Made by a program: the position numbers and the translations under genes
DNA from: Streptosporangium pseudovulgare
GTDB lineage: Bacteria; Actinomycetota; Actinomycetes; Streptosporangiales; Streptosporangiaceae
Length of the DNA stretch: 64,000 nt
NCBI RefSeq assembly: GCF_014648055.1
Contig: NZ_BMQJ01000019.1
Span: 79,901-143,900, forward strand
Direction: 5' to 3'
Notes under the pieces: generated by a model
Seen by the model: only the letters and a program-made list of their open reading frames with translations
What the model was told of the DNA's origin: nothing
Database searches by the model: none
In this document: one piece after another, positions 1 through 8,129 of the stretch
Numbering within the stretch: position 1 is the first letter of the stretch
How the letters are laid out: the number at the start of each line of letters is the position of its first letter

Positions 1-2
1 AC

Positions 3-512
3 GAGGGCACGCTGGAGCCCGCCGTGCGGGACGGTGGCCTGGAGTGGACCTTCGTGCACCCGACCGAGTTCATGTCCAACGCGTTGAAGTGGGCCGAGCC
101 GATCCGCATCGAGGGGGTGGTGCGCGAGCCGTTCGGCGACGCGACCACCGCCATGGTCCACGAGGCCGACATCGCGGCCGTAGCCGCCAGGGCGCTGGTG
201 GAGGACGGTCACGCGGGCAGGACGTACGGCCTGACCGGCCCGGAGCGGCTGTCCACCCGGGACAAGGTCCGCGTCATCGGCGAGACGATCGGCCGCCCCG
301 TCGAGTTCGTCGAGTTGACCGAGGGGCAGGCGCGGGAGCGGATGGCCGCCGAGGGGCAGCAGCAGGAGCTGATCGACTTCCTCATCGGCGTTTTCGGCAA
401 CGTGCCGGAGGAGCCCAACATCGTCAACGACACCGTGGAGCGGGTCACCGGCCGTCCGGCGCGTACGTTCGCCCGGTGGGTCGCCGAGCACGCCGACGCC
501 TTCCGCCCCTGA
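3..512 (+). CDS. NAD(P)-binding (NmrA/SDR-like) protein, C-terminal part
   Basis: The reading frame is open from the left edge, so the N-terminal Rossmann fold and start codon lie outside the window; about 169 residues remain. What is left fits the substrate-binding half of atypical short-chain dehydrogenases: a HPTEFMSN segment, a stretch with AMVHEADIAAVAARAL where the family usually has the (V)D.RDIA motif, then YGLTGPE and a C-terminal helix. In this family the protein binds NAD(P) and acts as a reductase, epimerase or redox sensor; the substrate cannot be told. The gene ends before a strong bidirectional hairpin. Family call is fairly sure, function unknown. Confidence 0.75.
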   Translation, partial: EGTLEPAVRDGGLEWTFVHPTEFMSNALKWAEPIRIEGVVREPFGDATTAMVHEADIAAVAARALVEDGHAGRTYGLTGPERLSTRDKVRVIGETIGRPVEFVELTEGQARERMAAEGQQQELIDFLIGVFGNVPEEPNIVNDTVERVTGRPARTFARWVAEHADAFRP

Positions 513-574
513 CGGGCGTCCGGGCGGGAACCGCCGCCCGGACGCGACTCGCCATCCGGCCTGGGAACCGTACG

Positions 575-605
575 GGTGAGCCCCGCCGTCCTGGCGGGGC
601 TCACC
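575..605. terminator. Bidirectional hairpin between convergent genes
   Basis: A perfect 13-bp inverted repeat, GGTGAGCCCCGCC and GGCGGGGCTCACC, with a 5-nt loop lies between two genes that point at each other. There is no U-tract, which is usual for high-GC actinomycete terminators. Confidence 0.75.
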
Positions 606-619
606 GCTCAGGCGAAAAC

Positions 620-669
620 CACCGCCCGGACGGGAGTCACCGCCCGGACGGGAGTCACCGCCCGGACGG
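620..669. repeat. 18-bp tandem repeat at a gene 3' end
   Basis: About 2.8 copies of an 18-bp unit (CACCGCCCGGACGGGAGT) run across the stop codon of the DinB-like gene and on into the spacer. Two copies are exact; the third diverges after 14 bases. Confidence 0.9.
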
Positions 670-1272
670 CTCCCAGGCCGGGGAACGGCCGAGCATGCCG
701 AGGATCACCTCGAAGCGGGAGGCGGCCGCGGGGACGGCCAGGCCCGGCCGGAACGCCGAGCCCGGGGCGAGGCGCCGCTCGTCGTCCGGGACCGCCAGGG
801 CGATCGGCCGGGCGGCCTCCACCAGGTCCGCGTCCGGGGTGAAGGGGACGCCGAGCGAGCGGGCGACGTCCCAGCCGTGCACGAGGTAGTCGATGAAGTG
901 GAAGCCGATGGCCTGGGGCGCGGGGAACACCGCTCCCTCCCCGAACTCGGCCAGGGCGAAGGCGCGGTCCGGCACGCCGTCCGCGGCGAACGCCGCCGTC
1001 ACCCGCTCGGCGGCCTCGACGTAGGCGGAGACGGCGTCGGCGCCGAGCGGACGGACCCGCCACACCTCCGGGTCGGCCCCGCGGCCCTCGGCCGCGGCGG
1101 CGAAACCGTGGTGCTGGGCGGTCATGTGGGCGAGCAGGTCCGCCAGCGTCCACCCCTCGCACGGCGTCGGCCGCCCGAGGTCGGCGGCCGACGCCCCGGC
1201 GACCAGGTCCACGCTCGCCCGGACCGCGCGCCTGTCCAGCTCGCGGATGTCCACGGCTTCTCTGATGTCCAC
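655..1272 (-). CDS. TIGR03086-type DinB/maleylpyruvate-isomerase-like protein
   Basis: A 205-residue soluble helical-bundle protein. The segment TPCEGWTLADLLAHM (about residues 36-50) is the hallmark of the mycothiol-dependent maleylpyruvate isomerase N-terminal/DinB fold, and a second His cluster (FHFIDYLVHGWD, near residue 145) supplies further likely metal ligands. Related proteins are thought to be metal- and thiol-dependent; no reaction can be assigned here. The GTG at 1272 was chosen because GGGGG sits 5 nt upstream; a TTG at 1284 is in frame but has no ribosome-binding site. It is divergent from a MarR regulator across a palindrome that overlaps its own promoter region, so it is the likely target of that regulator. 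Confidence 0.8.
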   Translation of the reverse strand: MDIREAVDIRELDRRAVRASVDLVAGASAADLGRPTPCEGWTLADLLAHMTAQHHGFAAAAEGRGADPEVWRVRPLGADAVSAYVEAAERVTAAFAADGVPDRAFALAEFGEGAVFPAPQAIGFHFIDYLVHGWDVARSLGVPFTPDADLVEAARPIALAVPDDERRLAPGSAFRPGLAVPAAASRFEVILGMLGRSPAWEPSGR

Positions 1273-1285
1273 GGTTACCCCCAAA

Positions 1286-1328
1286 AGATAATAAGCAGAT
1301 GCTTATCATCTACAGGGGCTTATCGTCT
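1286..1328. promoter_or_regulatory. Candidate MarR operator in divergent promoter
   Basis: A near-perfect palindrome, AGATAATAAGCA / TGCTTATCATCT with a 2-nt centre (1286-1311, one mismatch), is followed by a half-site repeat GGCTTATCGTCT (1317-1328). It sits between the DinB-like gene and the MarR gene and is AT-rich compared with its surroundings. A TATAGT -10 box for the MarR gene follows at 1337-1342. Binding by the adjacent MarR protein is inferred from position. Confidence 0.6.
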
Positions 1329-1350
1329 GTCAAACGTATAGTGGGATGCC

Positions 1351-1809
1351 GTGACGGACCGCCCCGACCTGGCCGCGATGTTCCTCCCGCTGACCCGGGC
1401 GCTGATCGACGCCGAGCGGCCCGTGCTGGCCGAGCACGACCTGTCGATGTGGGCGTACGGCGTCCTGCTGGCGCTGGAGGAGGGGCCGCTGCGCACCCAG
1501 GCCGCGCTCGCGCAGTCCATCGGCGCGGACAAGACGCGCATCATCGGGGTGCTCGACGACCTCCAGCGCAGGGGGCTCATCGAGCGGGTCCCCGACCCCG
1601 CCGACCGGCGCGCCCGCCTCCTGTCGCTGACCGCCGAGGGCCGCCGGCTGCGCGACTCCGCGCAGGCGGGCATCCGCCGCCGGGAGGAGCGCCTGCTGGC
1701 GCGCCTGCCCGAGGGTGACCGCGAGGGCTTCCTACGATCCCTACGCGCGCTCGCCGCCCTGCCCCCCCACGAGATCACGGACCCCCCTCCTGAGGTCACG
1801 GACCCCTGA
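1351..1809 (+). CDS. MarR family transcriptional regulator
   Basis: A 152-residue winged helix-turn-helix protein of typical MarR length. The DNA-binding helices lie at about residues 49-75 (QAALAQSIGADKTRIIGVL) and the wing tip is the DRRAR loop at 86-90, both standard for the family. MarR proteins bind as dimers to palindromes and let go on ligand binding or oxidation. A TATAGT -10 box ends 8 nt before the GTG start and there is no Shine-Dalgarno sequence, so the mRNA is probably leaderless. The operator-like palindrome just upstream suggests that it controls itself and the divergent DinB-like gene. The inducing signal is unknown. Confidence 0.88.
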   Translation: MTDRPDLAAMFLPLTRALIDAERPVLAEHDLSMWAYGVLLALEEGPLRTQAALAQSIGADKTRIIGVLDDLQRRGLIERVPDPADRRARLLSLTAEGRRLRDSAQAGIRRREERLLARLPEGDREGFLRSLRALAALPPHEITDPPPEVTDP

Positions 1810-1857
1810 AACGGGACGGCGAGCGCGCCGGCGCCCTGAGCGCCCGTGGCCGACGCG

Positions 1858-2715
1858 TCAGACGCGCTGCCACAGAGCAGGGACGTTCGGGGGCTCCCAC
1901 CCGGCGTAGGCCGTGTGCGCCTGGATGCACCGGTAGGTGACGCCGCCGTAGGTGACCTGGTCGCCGGCCCGGTAGTTCGTCCCGGCCTGCCAGGTCCCGC
2001 CCCCGTTCGGCGGCGGGGTGATCGTCGAGGTCGGGGTCGGGGTCGGGCTCGGGTTGGGCGCGTTGACGTTGAGCACGAAGTCGAACGTCGCCTCCCTGCC
2101 CGACCCGACCGTGCGCACGGTCATGAGCAGCGCCGGGTTGTAGATCGTGTCGGTGTTGTTGCGGGGCTCGCCGGGGAAGTAGAGCTGGGTGGTGAGCACC
2201 GGTCCGTTCGGCGCCTGGACCTTGACGTGGATGTGCCTGGTCCGGCCGGGGTACAGGCCCGGCACGATCGTGGTGAGCCGGAAGGCGCCCTGCGCGTCGC
2301 TGAACTGGTGACCGCGGAAGGTGTATCCCGTGTTGTCGTAGGCGCCGTTGTTGTCGGCCTGCCAGAAGTCCAGCAGCGCCCCGGCGATCGGGCGGCACGA
2401 GCGGCCGAACACGTACCCGCTGACGGTCAGCGGGACACCCGGCGTGCCGGGCCCGGCCAGTGAGGTCCGCAGCGGCGAGCCGGGCTTGAAGTAGGGGCCC
2501 TCGATCTGCTCGATCGTCGGGGCGTCGCCGTCGTCGCAGGCCGGTGTGAGGGGGAGCGGACCGTCCGTCACGGCGCTCGCCGGCGCCGTGGCCCGGCCGA
2601 CCAGCAGCGGGGCGGCCGGTACGGCCACGAGGGCGGCCTTCAGCAGCGTCTTGCGGCTGATGCCCCCGCCTCCGTTCTCCTCGGCGTTCTCGGGTCGGGT
2701 GTTCTCGGCGTCCAC
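1858..2715 (-). CDS. Secreted intradiol ring-cleavage dioxygenase with carbohydrate-binding tail
   Basis: A 285-residue exported protein. Residues 20-48 form a Tat-like signal (SRKTLLK then a hydrophobic run ending APASA). The dioxygenase core carries the four expected Fe(III) ligands: Tyr126 in NNGAYDN, Tyr155 in VPGLYPGRT, and His161/His163 in HIHVKV. A Pro/Thr linker (NPSPTPTPTS) leads to a C-terminal module of about 45 residues (WQAGTNYRAGDQVTYGGVTYRC) that matches the CBM5/12 chitin/cellulose-binding fold. Known relatives cleave catechol-type rings outside the cell; a similar fusion (SACTE_2871) is known from a cellulolytic Streptomyces and binds lignin. The GTG at 2715 was chosen because GAGGAGG precedes it by 5 nt. 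Substrate here is inferred. Confidence 0.88.
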   Translation of the reverse strand: MDAENTRPENAEENGGGGISRKTLLKAALVAVPAAPLLVGRATAPASAVTDGPLPLTPACDDGDAPTIEQIEGPYFKPGSPLRTSLAGPGTPGVPLTVSGYVFGRSCRPIAGALLDFWQADNNGAYDNTGYTFRGHQFSDAQGAFRLTTIVPGLYPGRTRHIHVKVQAPNGPVLTTQLYFPGEPRNNTDTIYNPALLMTVRTVGSGREATFDFVLNVNAPNPSPTPTPTSTITPPPNGGGTWQAGTNYRAGDQVTYGGVTYRCIQAHTAYAGWEPPNVPALWQRV

Positions 2716-3170
2716 GGTGGCCTCCTCGGGGGGTCGGGGAAACATGCCTCGCGTCCGGGTGGGCCCGCCTGCCCTGGCGGCACGCCGTACGGCCTGCCGG
2801 ACGCGCCCGGCGCCGGAGGCGGGTCCGGACCGGCCCGGGTGTGACGGGTCCGTGCGGTGGCCGCGGGCCGGTCCGGACCCGGCGCTCCGGGTCGCCCCCA
2901 AGCTGTCATCGACTCCCGGGCCGGAGAACCCCACGATTTTGTATAACGTCGCCATATGCAGCCCCCGGCGGCGCCCGTCAGTGCCGCATGACGTCGCCAT
3001 GCGCGGCGCCGTGAGCGGTCTCCGGCAGCCCCCGGCGGCGTCCGTCTCGCCCGCCCGCGGCACGGCCGGCCGTTCCTACGCCGGGTTTCGCATCTTGCGA
3101 GTTCTTTCGTGCTCGGTGTTCGTTTTCGGAGCGGCCGGGAACGCTAGCCGGACGACGAGAGGAGACCGAA
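2716..3170. other. Divergent spacer, no gene seen
   Basis: This 455-bp stretch separates the dioxygenase from the divergent DUF2267 gene. It holds one CCGTACGG palindrome (2786-2793), an AT-rich patch around 2936-2957 that could serve as the dioxygenase promoter, and a 15-bp direct repeat CAGCCCCCGGCGGCG (2959-2973 and 3026-3040). I see no convincing coding sequence. Confidence 0.6.
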
Positions 3171-3545
3171 GTGGAGTACAAGGAGTTCGTCCAGGCGGTC
3201 GCCGGCCGCACGGTCCTGACGCGTGAGGAGGCGGCGGACCTCACCCGCGCGGTGATGCGGACGCTCGGCACCCGGCTGAGCTCCGGCGAGGCGCGCTACC
3301 TCGCCGAACGGCTGCCGGACTCCCTCGGGGAGCTCATCCCGGCAGAGGGCAGGAGCGAGCAGTTCGGGCTCGACGACTTCATCACGCGGGTGGCCCGGCA
3401 CGCCGGCCTGAACACCGAGGCGGCCACCGAGGGCGTCCGGGCCGTCCTGAAGGTCCTCCGCGAGACCGTCAGCGACGAGGTCTTCGGCCACGTCGCCTCG
3501 CAGCTCCCCGGTGGCTTCGAGCGGATGGCCGGTTCCGCGACCTGA
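3171..3545 (+). CDS. DUF2267 domain protein
   Basis: A 124-residue acidic, helical, cytoplasmic protein whose whole length matches DUF2267: an N-terminal helix (YKEFVQAVAGRT), an Arg-rich middle (RAVMRTLGTRLSSGEARYLAERLP) and a second half-repeat ending FGHVASQLPGGF. DUF2267 proteins are widespread in actinobacteria and often lie near stress or dormancy genes; no biochemical role is established. The GTG start follows GAGAGGAGA. The 3' end, including the stop codon, is caught in a 34-bp tandem duplication. Family call is confident, function unknown. Confidence 0.85.
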   Translation: MEYKEFVQAVAGRTVLTREEAADLTRAVMRTLGTRLSSGEARYLAERLPDSLGELIPAEGRSEQFGLDDFITRVARHAGLNTEAATEGVRAVLKVLRETVSDEVFGHVASQLPGGFERMAGSAT

Positions 3546-3592
3546 CGGCCCGCGCCGGATGGCCGGTTCCGCGACCTGACGGCCCGCGCCGG
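3522..3592. repeat. 34-bp tandem duplication over a stop codon
   Basis: Two exact 34-bp copies (3522-3555 and 3556-3589) cover the last codons and stop of the DUF2267 gene. The second copy lies outside the coding region, so the protein is unchanged. Confidence 0.95.
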
Positions 3593-3840
3593 GTGACCGC
3601 CCCACCTTCCCTACCTGCGGTTTCATGCCTAAAGTAGTGATATTGGCGTCCGTGATCAGCCGCCTCGGCCCGGCCGGCCGTACCGGCTGATCCCGGTCAC
3701 GCCGTACGGGCGGTGCCGTACGGGCGGCGCCACTCCGGTCCGCGCCGTACGGGCGGGCCGCCGGGGTCCGCCCGGCCGGTGGGCCCGCCCGAACGAGTCC
3801 CCGGGGAACGAGCGAGTCTCCGGGGAGAGCGGGGGCATCC

Positions 3841-5763
3841 ATGACGACCGACCCGCCACTGGGCGCCGGGCTCTACGAGTTCTCCCCCTTCCCGCACATC
3901 GCGGACTACGCGTTCCTGTCCGACTGCGAGTCCACCGCGCTCGTGGCGCCGAGCGGGAACGTCGAATGGCTGTGCCTGCCGAGGATGGACTCGCCCAGCG
4001 TGTTCGCCGCCGTGCTGGACCGGGACGCCGGGGGGTTCCGGATCGGCCCGACCGACCTCAGGGTGCCCTCCGCGCGCCGGTACCTGCCCGGCACCATGGT
4101 GCTGGAGACGAGCTGGGGCTCGCCGACCGGCTGGATCGTGGTGCGCGACGCGCTGCTCATGGGCCCGTGGCACCACGAGGACGAGCTGTCGCACACCCAC
4201 CGCAGGGCCCCGACCGACTACGACGCCGCCCACGTGCTGCTGCGCACGGTGCGCTGCGTCAGCGGGGAGATGCAGGTCACCCTCGACTGCGAGCCGGTGT
4301 TCGACTACGGCCGCAGGCCGGTCCGGTGGGACTACACCGGCCAGAACTACCACCAGGGCGTCGCCCACGCTGACGGGACCGATCTGGAGCTCACGCTGAC
4401 CACGGACATGCGCCTGGGGTTCGAGAAGGCGCGGGCCAAGGCGCGGACCCTGCTCCGGGAGGGTGAGACGCGGTTCTGCGCGCTCTCCTGGACCGCCCAC
4501 GAGCCGCCCCGCACCTTCGACGACGCGTACGGCAGGCTCGTGTGGACGGCCCACCACTGGCAGCACTGGCTCGCCAGGGGCGACTTCCCCGACCACCCGT
4601 GGCGCGGGTTCCTGGAACGCAGCGCCCTCACTCTCAAGGGCCTGACCTTCGCCCCGTCCGGCGCGCTGGTCGCGGCGGCGACGACGTCCCTGCCCGAGAC
4701 CCCGGGCGGGGAGCGCAACTGGGACTACCGCTACACCTGGATCCGCGACTCCACCTTCGCGCTCTGGGGCCTGTACACCCTCGGATTCGACTGGGAGGCC
4801 GAGGACTTCTTCGCCTTCATCGCCGACGTCGCCGAGCGCGACAAGGAACTCCAGGTGATGTACGGCGTCGACGGGGAGCGCGACCTGGAGGAGCACGTCA
4901 TCGAGCGGCTGGGCGGCTACGAGGGGGCCAGGCCGGTCCGGGTGGGCAACGCCGCCTACAAGCACCGCCAGAACGACGTCTGGGGCGCCGTCCTGGAGTC
5001 CTTCTACATCCACACCCGGTCCCGGGACCACCTCGACGAGCGGATCTGGCCGGTCCTGAAACGTCAGGTGCAGTCGGCCATCAAGTACTGGCGGGAGCCC
5101 GACCGCGGCATCTGGGAGGTGCGCGGCGAGTGCCGGCACTTCACCTCCTCCAAGGTCATGTGCTGGGTGGCGGTCGACCGGGGCGCGCGGCTCGCCCGGC
5201 TCCGCGACGACCTGAAGCTGGCCGAGAAGTGGCGGGCGGTGGCCGACGAGATCCACGAGGACGTGTGCGCCCACGGCGTCAGCGAGCGGGGGACCTTCCG
5301 GCAGCACTACGGCACCGACGCGCTGGACGCGTCGCTGCTGCTCATCCCGCTCCTGCGGTTCCTGCCGCCGACCGATCCCCGGGTGCGCGCCACGGTGCTG
5401 GCCATCGCCGACGACCTGACCGTCGACGACCTCGTGCTGCGCTACGACCCCAAGGAGACCGACGACGGCATGGCCGCGGAGGAGGGGGCCTTCACGATCT
5501 GCTCGTTCTGGCTGGTGTCGGCGCTGGTGGAGATCGGGGAGCGCATCCGGGCCCGCAAGCTCTGCGAGAAGGTGCTGTCCTTCGCCAGCCCGCTGGGCCT
5601 CTACGCCGAGGAGATCGACCCCTACAGCGGGCGTCACCTGGGGAACTATCCCCAGGCGTTCACCCACCTCGCGCTGATCAACGCGGTCATCCACATCATC
5701 CGGGCGGAGCGGCGGCACGTCACCGAGAGAATGTGGCAGACCTCCGAGACGGAACCACTGTGA
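3841..5763 (+). CDS. Glycoside hydrolase family 15 (glucoamylase/trehalase-like)
   Basis: A 640-residue cytoplasmic enzyme without a signal peptide, the usual size for bacterial GH15. The N-terminal beta-sandwich begins IADYAFLSDCEST and contains GNVEWLCLPRMDSPS, a GH15 hallmark. The (alpha/alpha)6 barrel carries ERNWDYRYTWIRDST (about 291-305), PVRVGNAA near 365 and the EEIDP...LGNYPQAFTHLAL block (about 589-610) that contributes a catalytic Glu. Family members hydrolyse alpha-glucosides, trehalose or, in some cases, glucuronides; which one cannot be read here. The 295 bp upstream hold three CCGTACGG palindromes. The 3' end overlaps the convergent stress-protein gene by 44 bp. Confidence 0.9.
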   Translation: MTTDPPLGAGLYEFSPFPHIADYAFLSDCESTALVAPSGNVEWLCLPRMDSPSVFAAVLDRDAGGFRIGPTDLRVPSARRYLPGTMVLETSWGSPTGWIVVRDALLMGPWHHEDELSHTHRRAPTDYDAAHVLLRTVRCVSGEMQVTLDCEPVFDYGRRPVRWDYTGQNYHQGVAHADGTDLELTLTTDMRLGFEKARAKARTLLREGETRFCALSWTAHEPPRTFDDAYGRLVWTAHHWQHWLARGDFPDHPWRGFLERSALTLKGLTFAPSGALVAAATTSLPETPGGERNWDYRYTWIRDSTFALWGLYTLGFDWEAEDFFAFIADVAERDKELQVMYGVDGERDLEEHVIERLGGYEGARPVRVGNAAYKHRQNDVWGAVLESFYIHTRSRDHLDERIWPVLKRQVQSAIKYWREPDRGIWEVRGECRHFTSSKVMCWVAVDRGARLARLRDDLKLAEKWRAVADEIHEDVCAHGVSERGTFRQHYGTDALDASLLLIPLLRFLPPTDPRVRATVLAIADDLTVDDLVLRYDPKETDDGMAAEEGAFTICSFWLVSALVEIGERIRARKLCEKVLSFASPLGLYAEEIDPYSGRHLGNYPQAFTHLALINAVIHIIRAERRHVTERMWQTSETEPL

Positions 5764-6565
5764 CCGTGCACGGCGCCTCACGCAGCAGCGCCTGGCAGAC
5801 CACGCCGAGGGGCAGCTCCACCGGGTCGTCGTCCCCGCAGTCGCCGATCACCACCAGACCGGCGTCCTCGGCCGCCCGGTGCAGCAGCCGCGTGTAGGGA
5901 CGGGCGTCCACGATGGTCTCGACCTCCACCCCGGGATACTTCTCCTCCCACACCGAGATGTCGCAGTAGAAGCGCTTGGCGAACGGCTTGGGGTCGTCGG
6001 TGCCCGCCGGGCACAGGCAGAACGCGGACAGCGGCACGCGCCTGATCCGTGCCGCCTCGAACGCGACCCTCAGCTCGCCCCGCTCCATGCGGGTGCCCTC
6101 CACGCCCACCACGACGCGGCCACCGCGCGACCGGGGGAGGTTCTTGACGATCGCCACCGGGCAGTAGGCGTGCGCGGCGAGCTGCGAGGCGGTCGAGCCG
6201 ATGCGCAGCTCCTCGAAACCGCCCGCTCCGCGCTGGCCGACCACCACCAGATCGGCGCCCGCCGACTCGGCCAGCAGGGTGGCGGCGGGCGAGCCCATGT
6301 CGAGACGTCCCCTGACGTCCAGCCGTGGCGCCAGCCCCCGGGCGAGGTCGACCCCCCGGTCGAGGACGTACCGGCCCATGTGCGCCAGGACGTCCATCGT
6401 CGCGGGATCGACGAAGTTCACGGGGTACGGCTGCCGCCAGACGTGGCAGACGGACAGCGGGGCGAACCGCATCCGTGCTTCCTCGACGGCCCAGCGCACC
6501 GCCTGCTCGCTCGCCTCCGAGCCGTCGTATCCGACGACGATCAGACCTTCGTCACGTGCCCGCAT
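5720..6565 (-). CDS. Universal stress protein with two UspA domains
   Basis: A 281-residue tandem UspA protein. Domain 1 (about 8-145) has the nucleotide-binding signature G-x2-G-x9-G(S/T), read here as GQRGAGGFEELRIGST. Domain 2 (about 150-277) has only a degraded version (GDCGDDDPVELPLG), so ATP binding probably rests on domain 1. Such proteins act in stress and energy-limitation responses, usually as ATP-binding regulators. The ATG at 6565 follows GGGGGA; an in-frame start upstream would add 23 residues unlike the family. It is convergent with the GH15 gene and overlaps it tail to tail. Confidence 0.88.
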   Translation of the reverse strand: MRARDEGLIVVGYDGSEASEQAVRWAVEEARMRFAPLSVCHVWRQPYPVNFVDPATMDVLAHMGRYVLDRGVDLARGLAPRLDVRGRLDMGSPAATLLAESAGADLVVVGQRGAGGFEELRIGSTASQLAAHAYCPVAIVKNLPRSRGGRVVVGVEGTRMERGELRVAFEAARIRRVPLSAFCLCPAGTDDPKPFAKRFYCDISVWEEKYPGVEVETIVDARPYTRLLHRAAEDAGLVVIGDCGDDDPVELPLGVVCQALLREAPCTVTVVPSRRSATFSR

Positions 6566-6779
6566 GACATCCCCCGCCCCGCTGTATGTCCCCTCACCTC
6601 TATGTTTGCCCCGTTTGCCGGTTATGGCGAGCATCGGGTCGGGAGACGTTCCTGGCGCAGTCGGCGCCGGGCATGAAGGCGCGCCGACCGCGGCGGATGC
6701 CGGGCGCGGAGGCGCGGGGGATCAGGGGAAGGGGCCGGCCGCGGCCGGGAGGGGGACCGGCCGGAAGGGGGGGGCCGGG

Positions 6780-7106
6780 TCAGGCGCGCACCATCGTCAC
6801 CTGCTCCGCGGGCGAACGCTCCTCCTGGGGACGGCCCTGCGGGCCGGACTCCGGCGCGGCGTCACCCTCGGCGGAACCGGGCCGCTGCGGCCGGGCCTGC
6901 GTGGAACCCGCCTGCTCGGGACGGCCCTGATCCGGGCGGGCGGCCTCGGCGGGGACCGCCGTCGCACGGGCGGCGTCCGCGGCGGATCGGCAGGTGCAGT
7001 ATCCGTTCGCCACGATCAGCCGGGCTCGCTGCGTCGTGTAGGCACGCGCGTCCGCGGCGGGCGGGACGCCATTGCAGGTGGCGCAGACAACGGGCTGACG
7101 ATCCAT
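6780..7106 (-). CDS. Small protein with N-terminal Cys motifs and low-complexity tail
   Basis: A 108-residue protein that I do not recognise. The first 45 residues hold a CATC pair (Cys8, Cys11) and a CTC pair near residue 38, enough for a small zinc-binding knuckle. The rest is disordered, rich in Ala, Pro, Gln, Arg and Glu. The ATG follows GGAAGGAA. The gene has its own 264-bp upstream region. It could be a small metal-binding regulator, but no family match is claimed; the ribosome-binding site and Cys pattern are the reasons for calling it coding. Confidence 0.55.
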   Translation of the reverse strand: MDRQPVVCATCNGVPPAADARAYTTQRARLIVANGYCTCRSAADAARATAVPAEAARPDQGRPEQAGSTQARPQRPGSAEGDAAPESGPQGRPQEERSPAEQVTMVRA

Positions 7107-7370
7107 GGGCGGGATTCCTTCCTGAGGGGGCCGCCGGACGATGAAGACCCGGTCGGCTGACTGCTCCTGCCCAGAGGAGAAGGAGTGAATCTCCCTGTCG
7201 GGACTTCCATCGTACTTCGTGTCATAGAGCGATCATGCGGATACGGAAAGCGATCTTGGGGTGTTCGTCGCGCCTCCCGGAGGAGAACTCCCGTCACTAT
7301 AGAGTTTTCCCGCAACGGCGGGCGAACTGATGTTCGATTATGTCGAAGATCCCGCTCCTCGGCGAGGCCG

Positions 7371-8114
7371 CTATGTCGTGACCCTGTTCCCTGAGGTCCT
7401 CCCGGCGCCGTTCTTCGCGGTGTCCCGCGTGATGACGGGCCTCTCCCCGGCCACCGGGCGCCTCCGCAGCAGCGCGTTGGCGGCCACCGCGACGCACACC
7501 AGGCCGAGCAGGAAACCCCAGCTCACGTCGGTCAGGTGGTGCATGCCCCGGTACATCCGCGAGTAGGCGATCATCAGGGGGATCCCCAGCCCGACCGCCC
7601 ACCACAGCACGTTGAGGATCTTGTAGCGGTGGGTGTGCAGGGTCAGGATCAGCGCGAGGCCGCAGTAGAAGGCGACGGCCGCGCTGGTGTGGCCGGAGGG
7701 GAAGCTGGAGGTGGGGGGCGCGGGGTCCAGGTGCTGCACCTCGGGCCGCTTGCGCTGGGCGAAGACCGTGGCCAGCAGGAAGATGGCCGACTGGGAGAAG
7801 ACGGCCAGCGTCAGGAAGGCCGACTCGTTCCAGCGCTTGAACGCCAACCGGAAGACGATGATGAGCACCGCGGTGCCGGCGATGATCGTCGGCATGTCGG
7901 AGAAGGCGGTGAAGGTGTCCGTCAGCGAGTTCCAGAAGGCGTTGCGGTCCTTGGTCATCGCCGCGTTGACCCCCTCGTCGTTCGCGATGAGGGTCGTGGT
8001 CTGCAGGACCTTGGTGATGAGGAGCCCGACGCCGATCGTCAGGGCGGCCATGAGGACGAGCGGCAGGAGGATGAGGCGCGCCGCGTTCTTGAAGTCGATC
8101 GACGTTTTCGACAT
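7371..8114 (-). CDS. PAP2 superfamily membrane phosphatase
   Basis: A 247-residue integral membrane protein with about six hydrophobic segments. It shows the PAP2 active-site motifs: RKRP (a shortened form of the first motif, near residue 123), PSGH near 140 and SRMYRGMHHLTD near 190, which supply the phosphate-binding Arg and the two catalytic His. Family members remove phosphate from lipids such as phosphatidate or undecaprenyl pyrophosphate. It is followed upstream, 15 bp away and on the same strand, by a second PAP2 gene, so the two are probably co-transcribed. Substrate unknown. Confidence 0.88.
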   Translation of the reverse strand: MSKTSIDFKNAARLILLPLVLMAALTIGVGLLITKVLQTTTLIANDEGVNAAMTKDRNAFWNSLTDTFTAFSDMPTIIAGTAVLIIVFRLAFKRWNESAFLTLAVFSQSAIFLLATVFAQRKRPEVQHLDPAPPTSSFPSGHTSAAVAFYCGLALILTLHTHRYKILNVLWWAVGLGIPLMIAYSRMYRGMHHLTDVSWGFLLGLVCVAVAANALLRRRPVAGERPVITRDTAKNGAGRTSGNRVTT

Positions 8115-8129
8115 GGCGCGCGAACTACC

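Noticed and set aside
3697..5781. A 694-codon open frame on the minus strand across the GH15 gene
   Set aside because: It is antisense to a clear GH15 enzyme and encodes only Arg/Val/Gly/Pro-type filler; high GC leaves such frames open by chance. Many similar frames in the window were dismissed for the same reason.
7185..7394. 69-codon plus-strand frame
   Set aside because: It overlaps the PAP2 gene end, has no family match, and its composition is non-protein-like.
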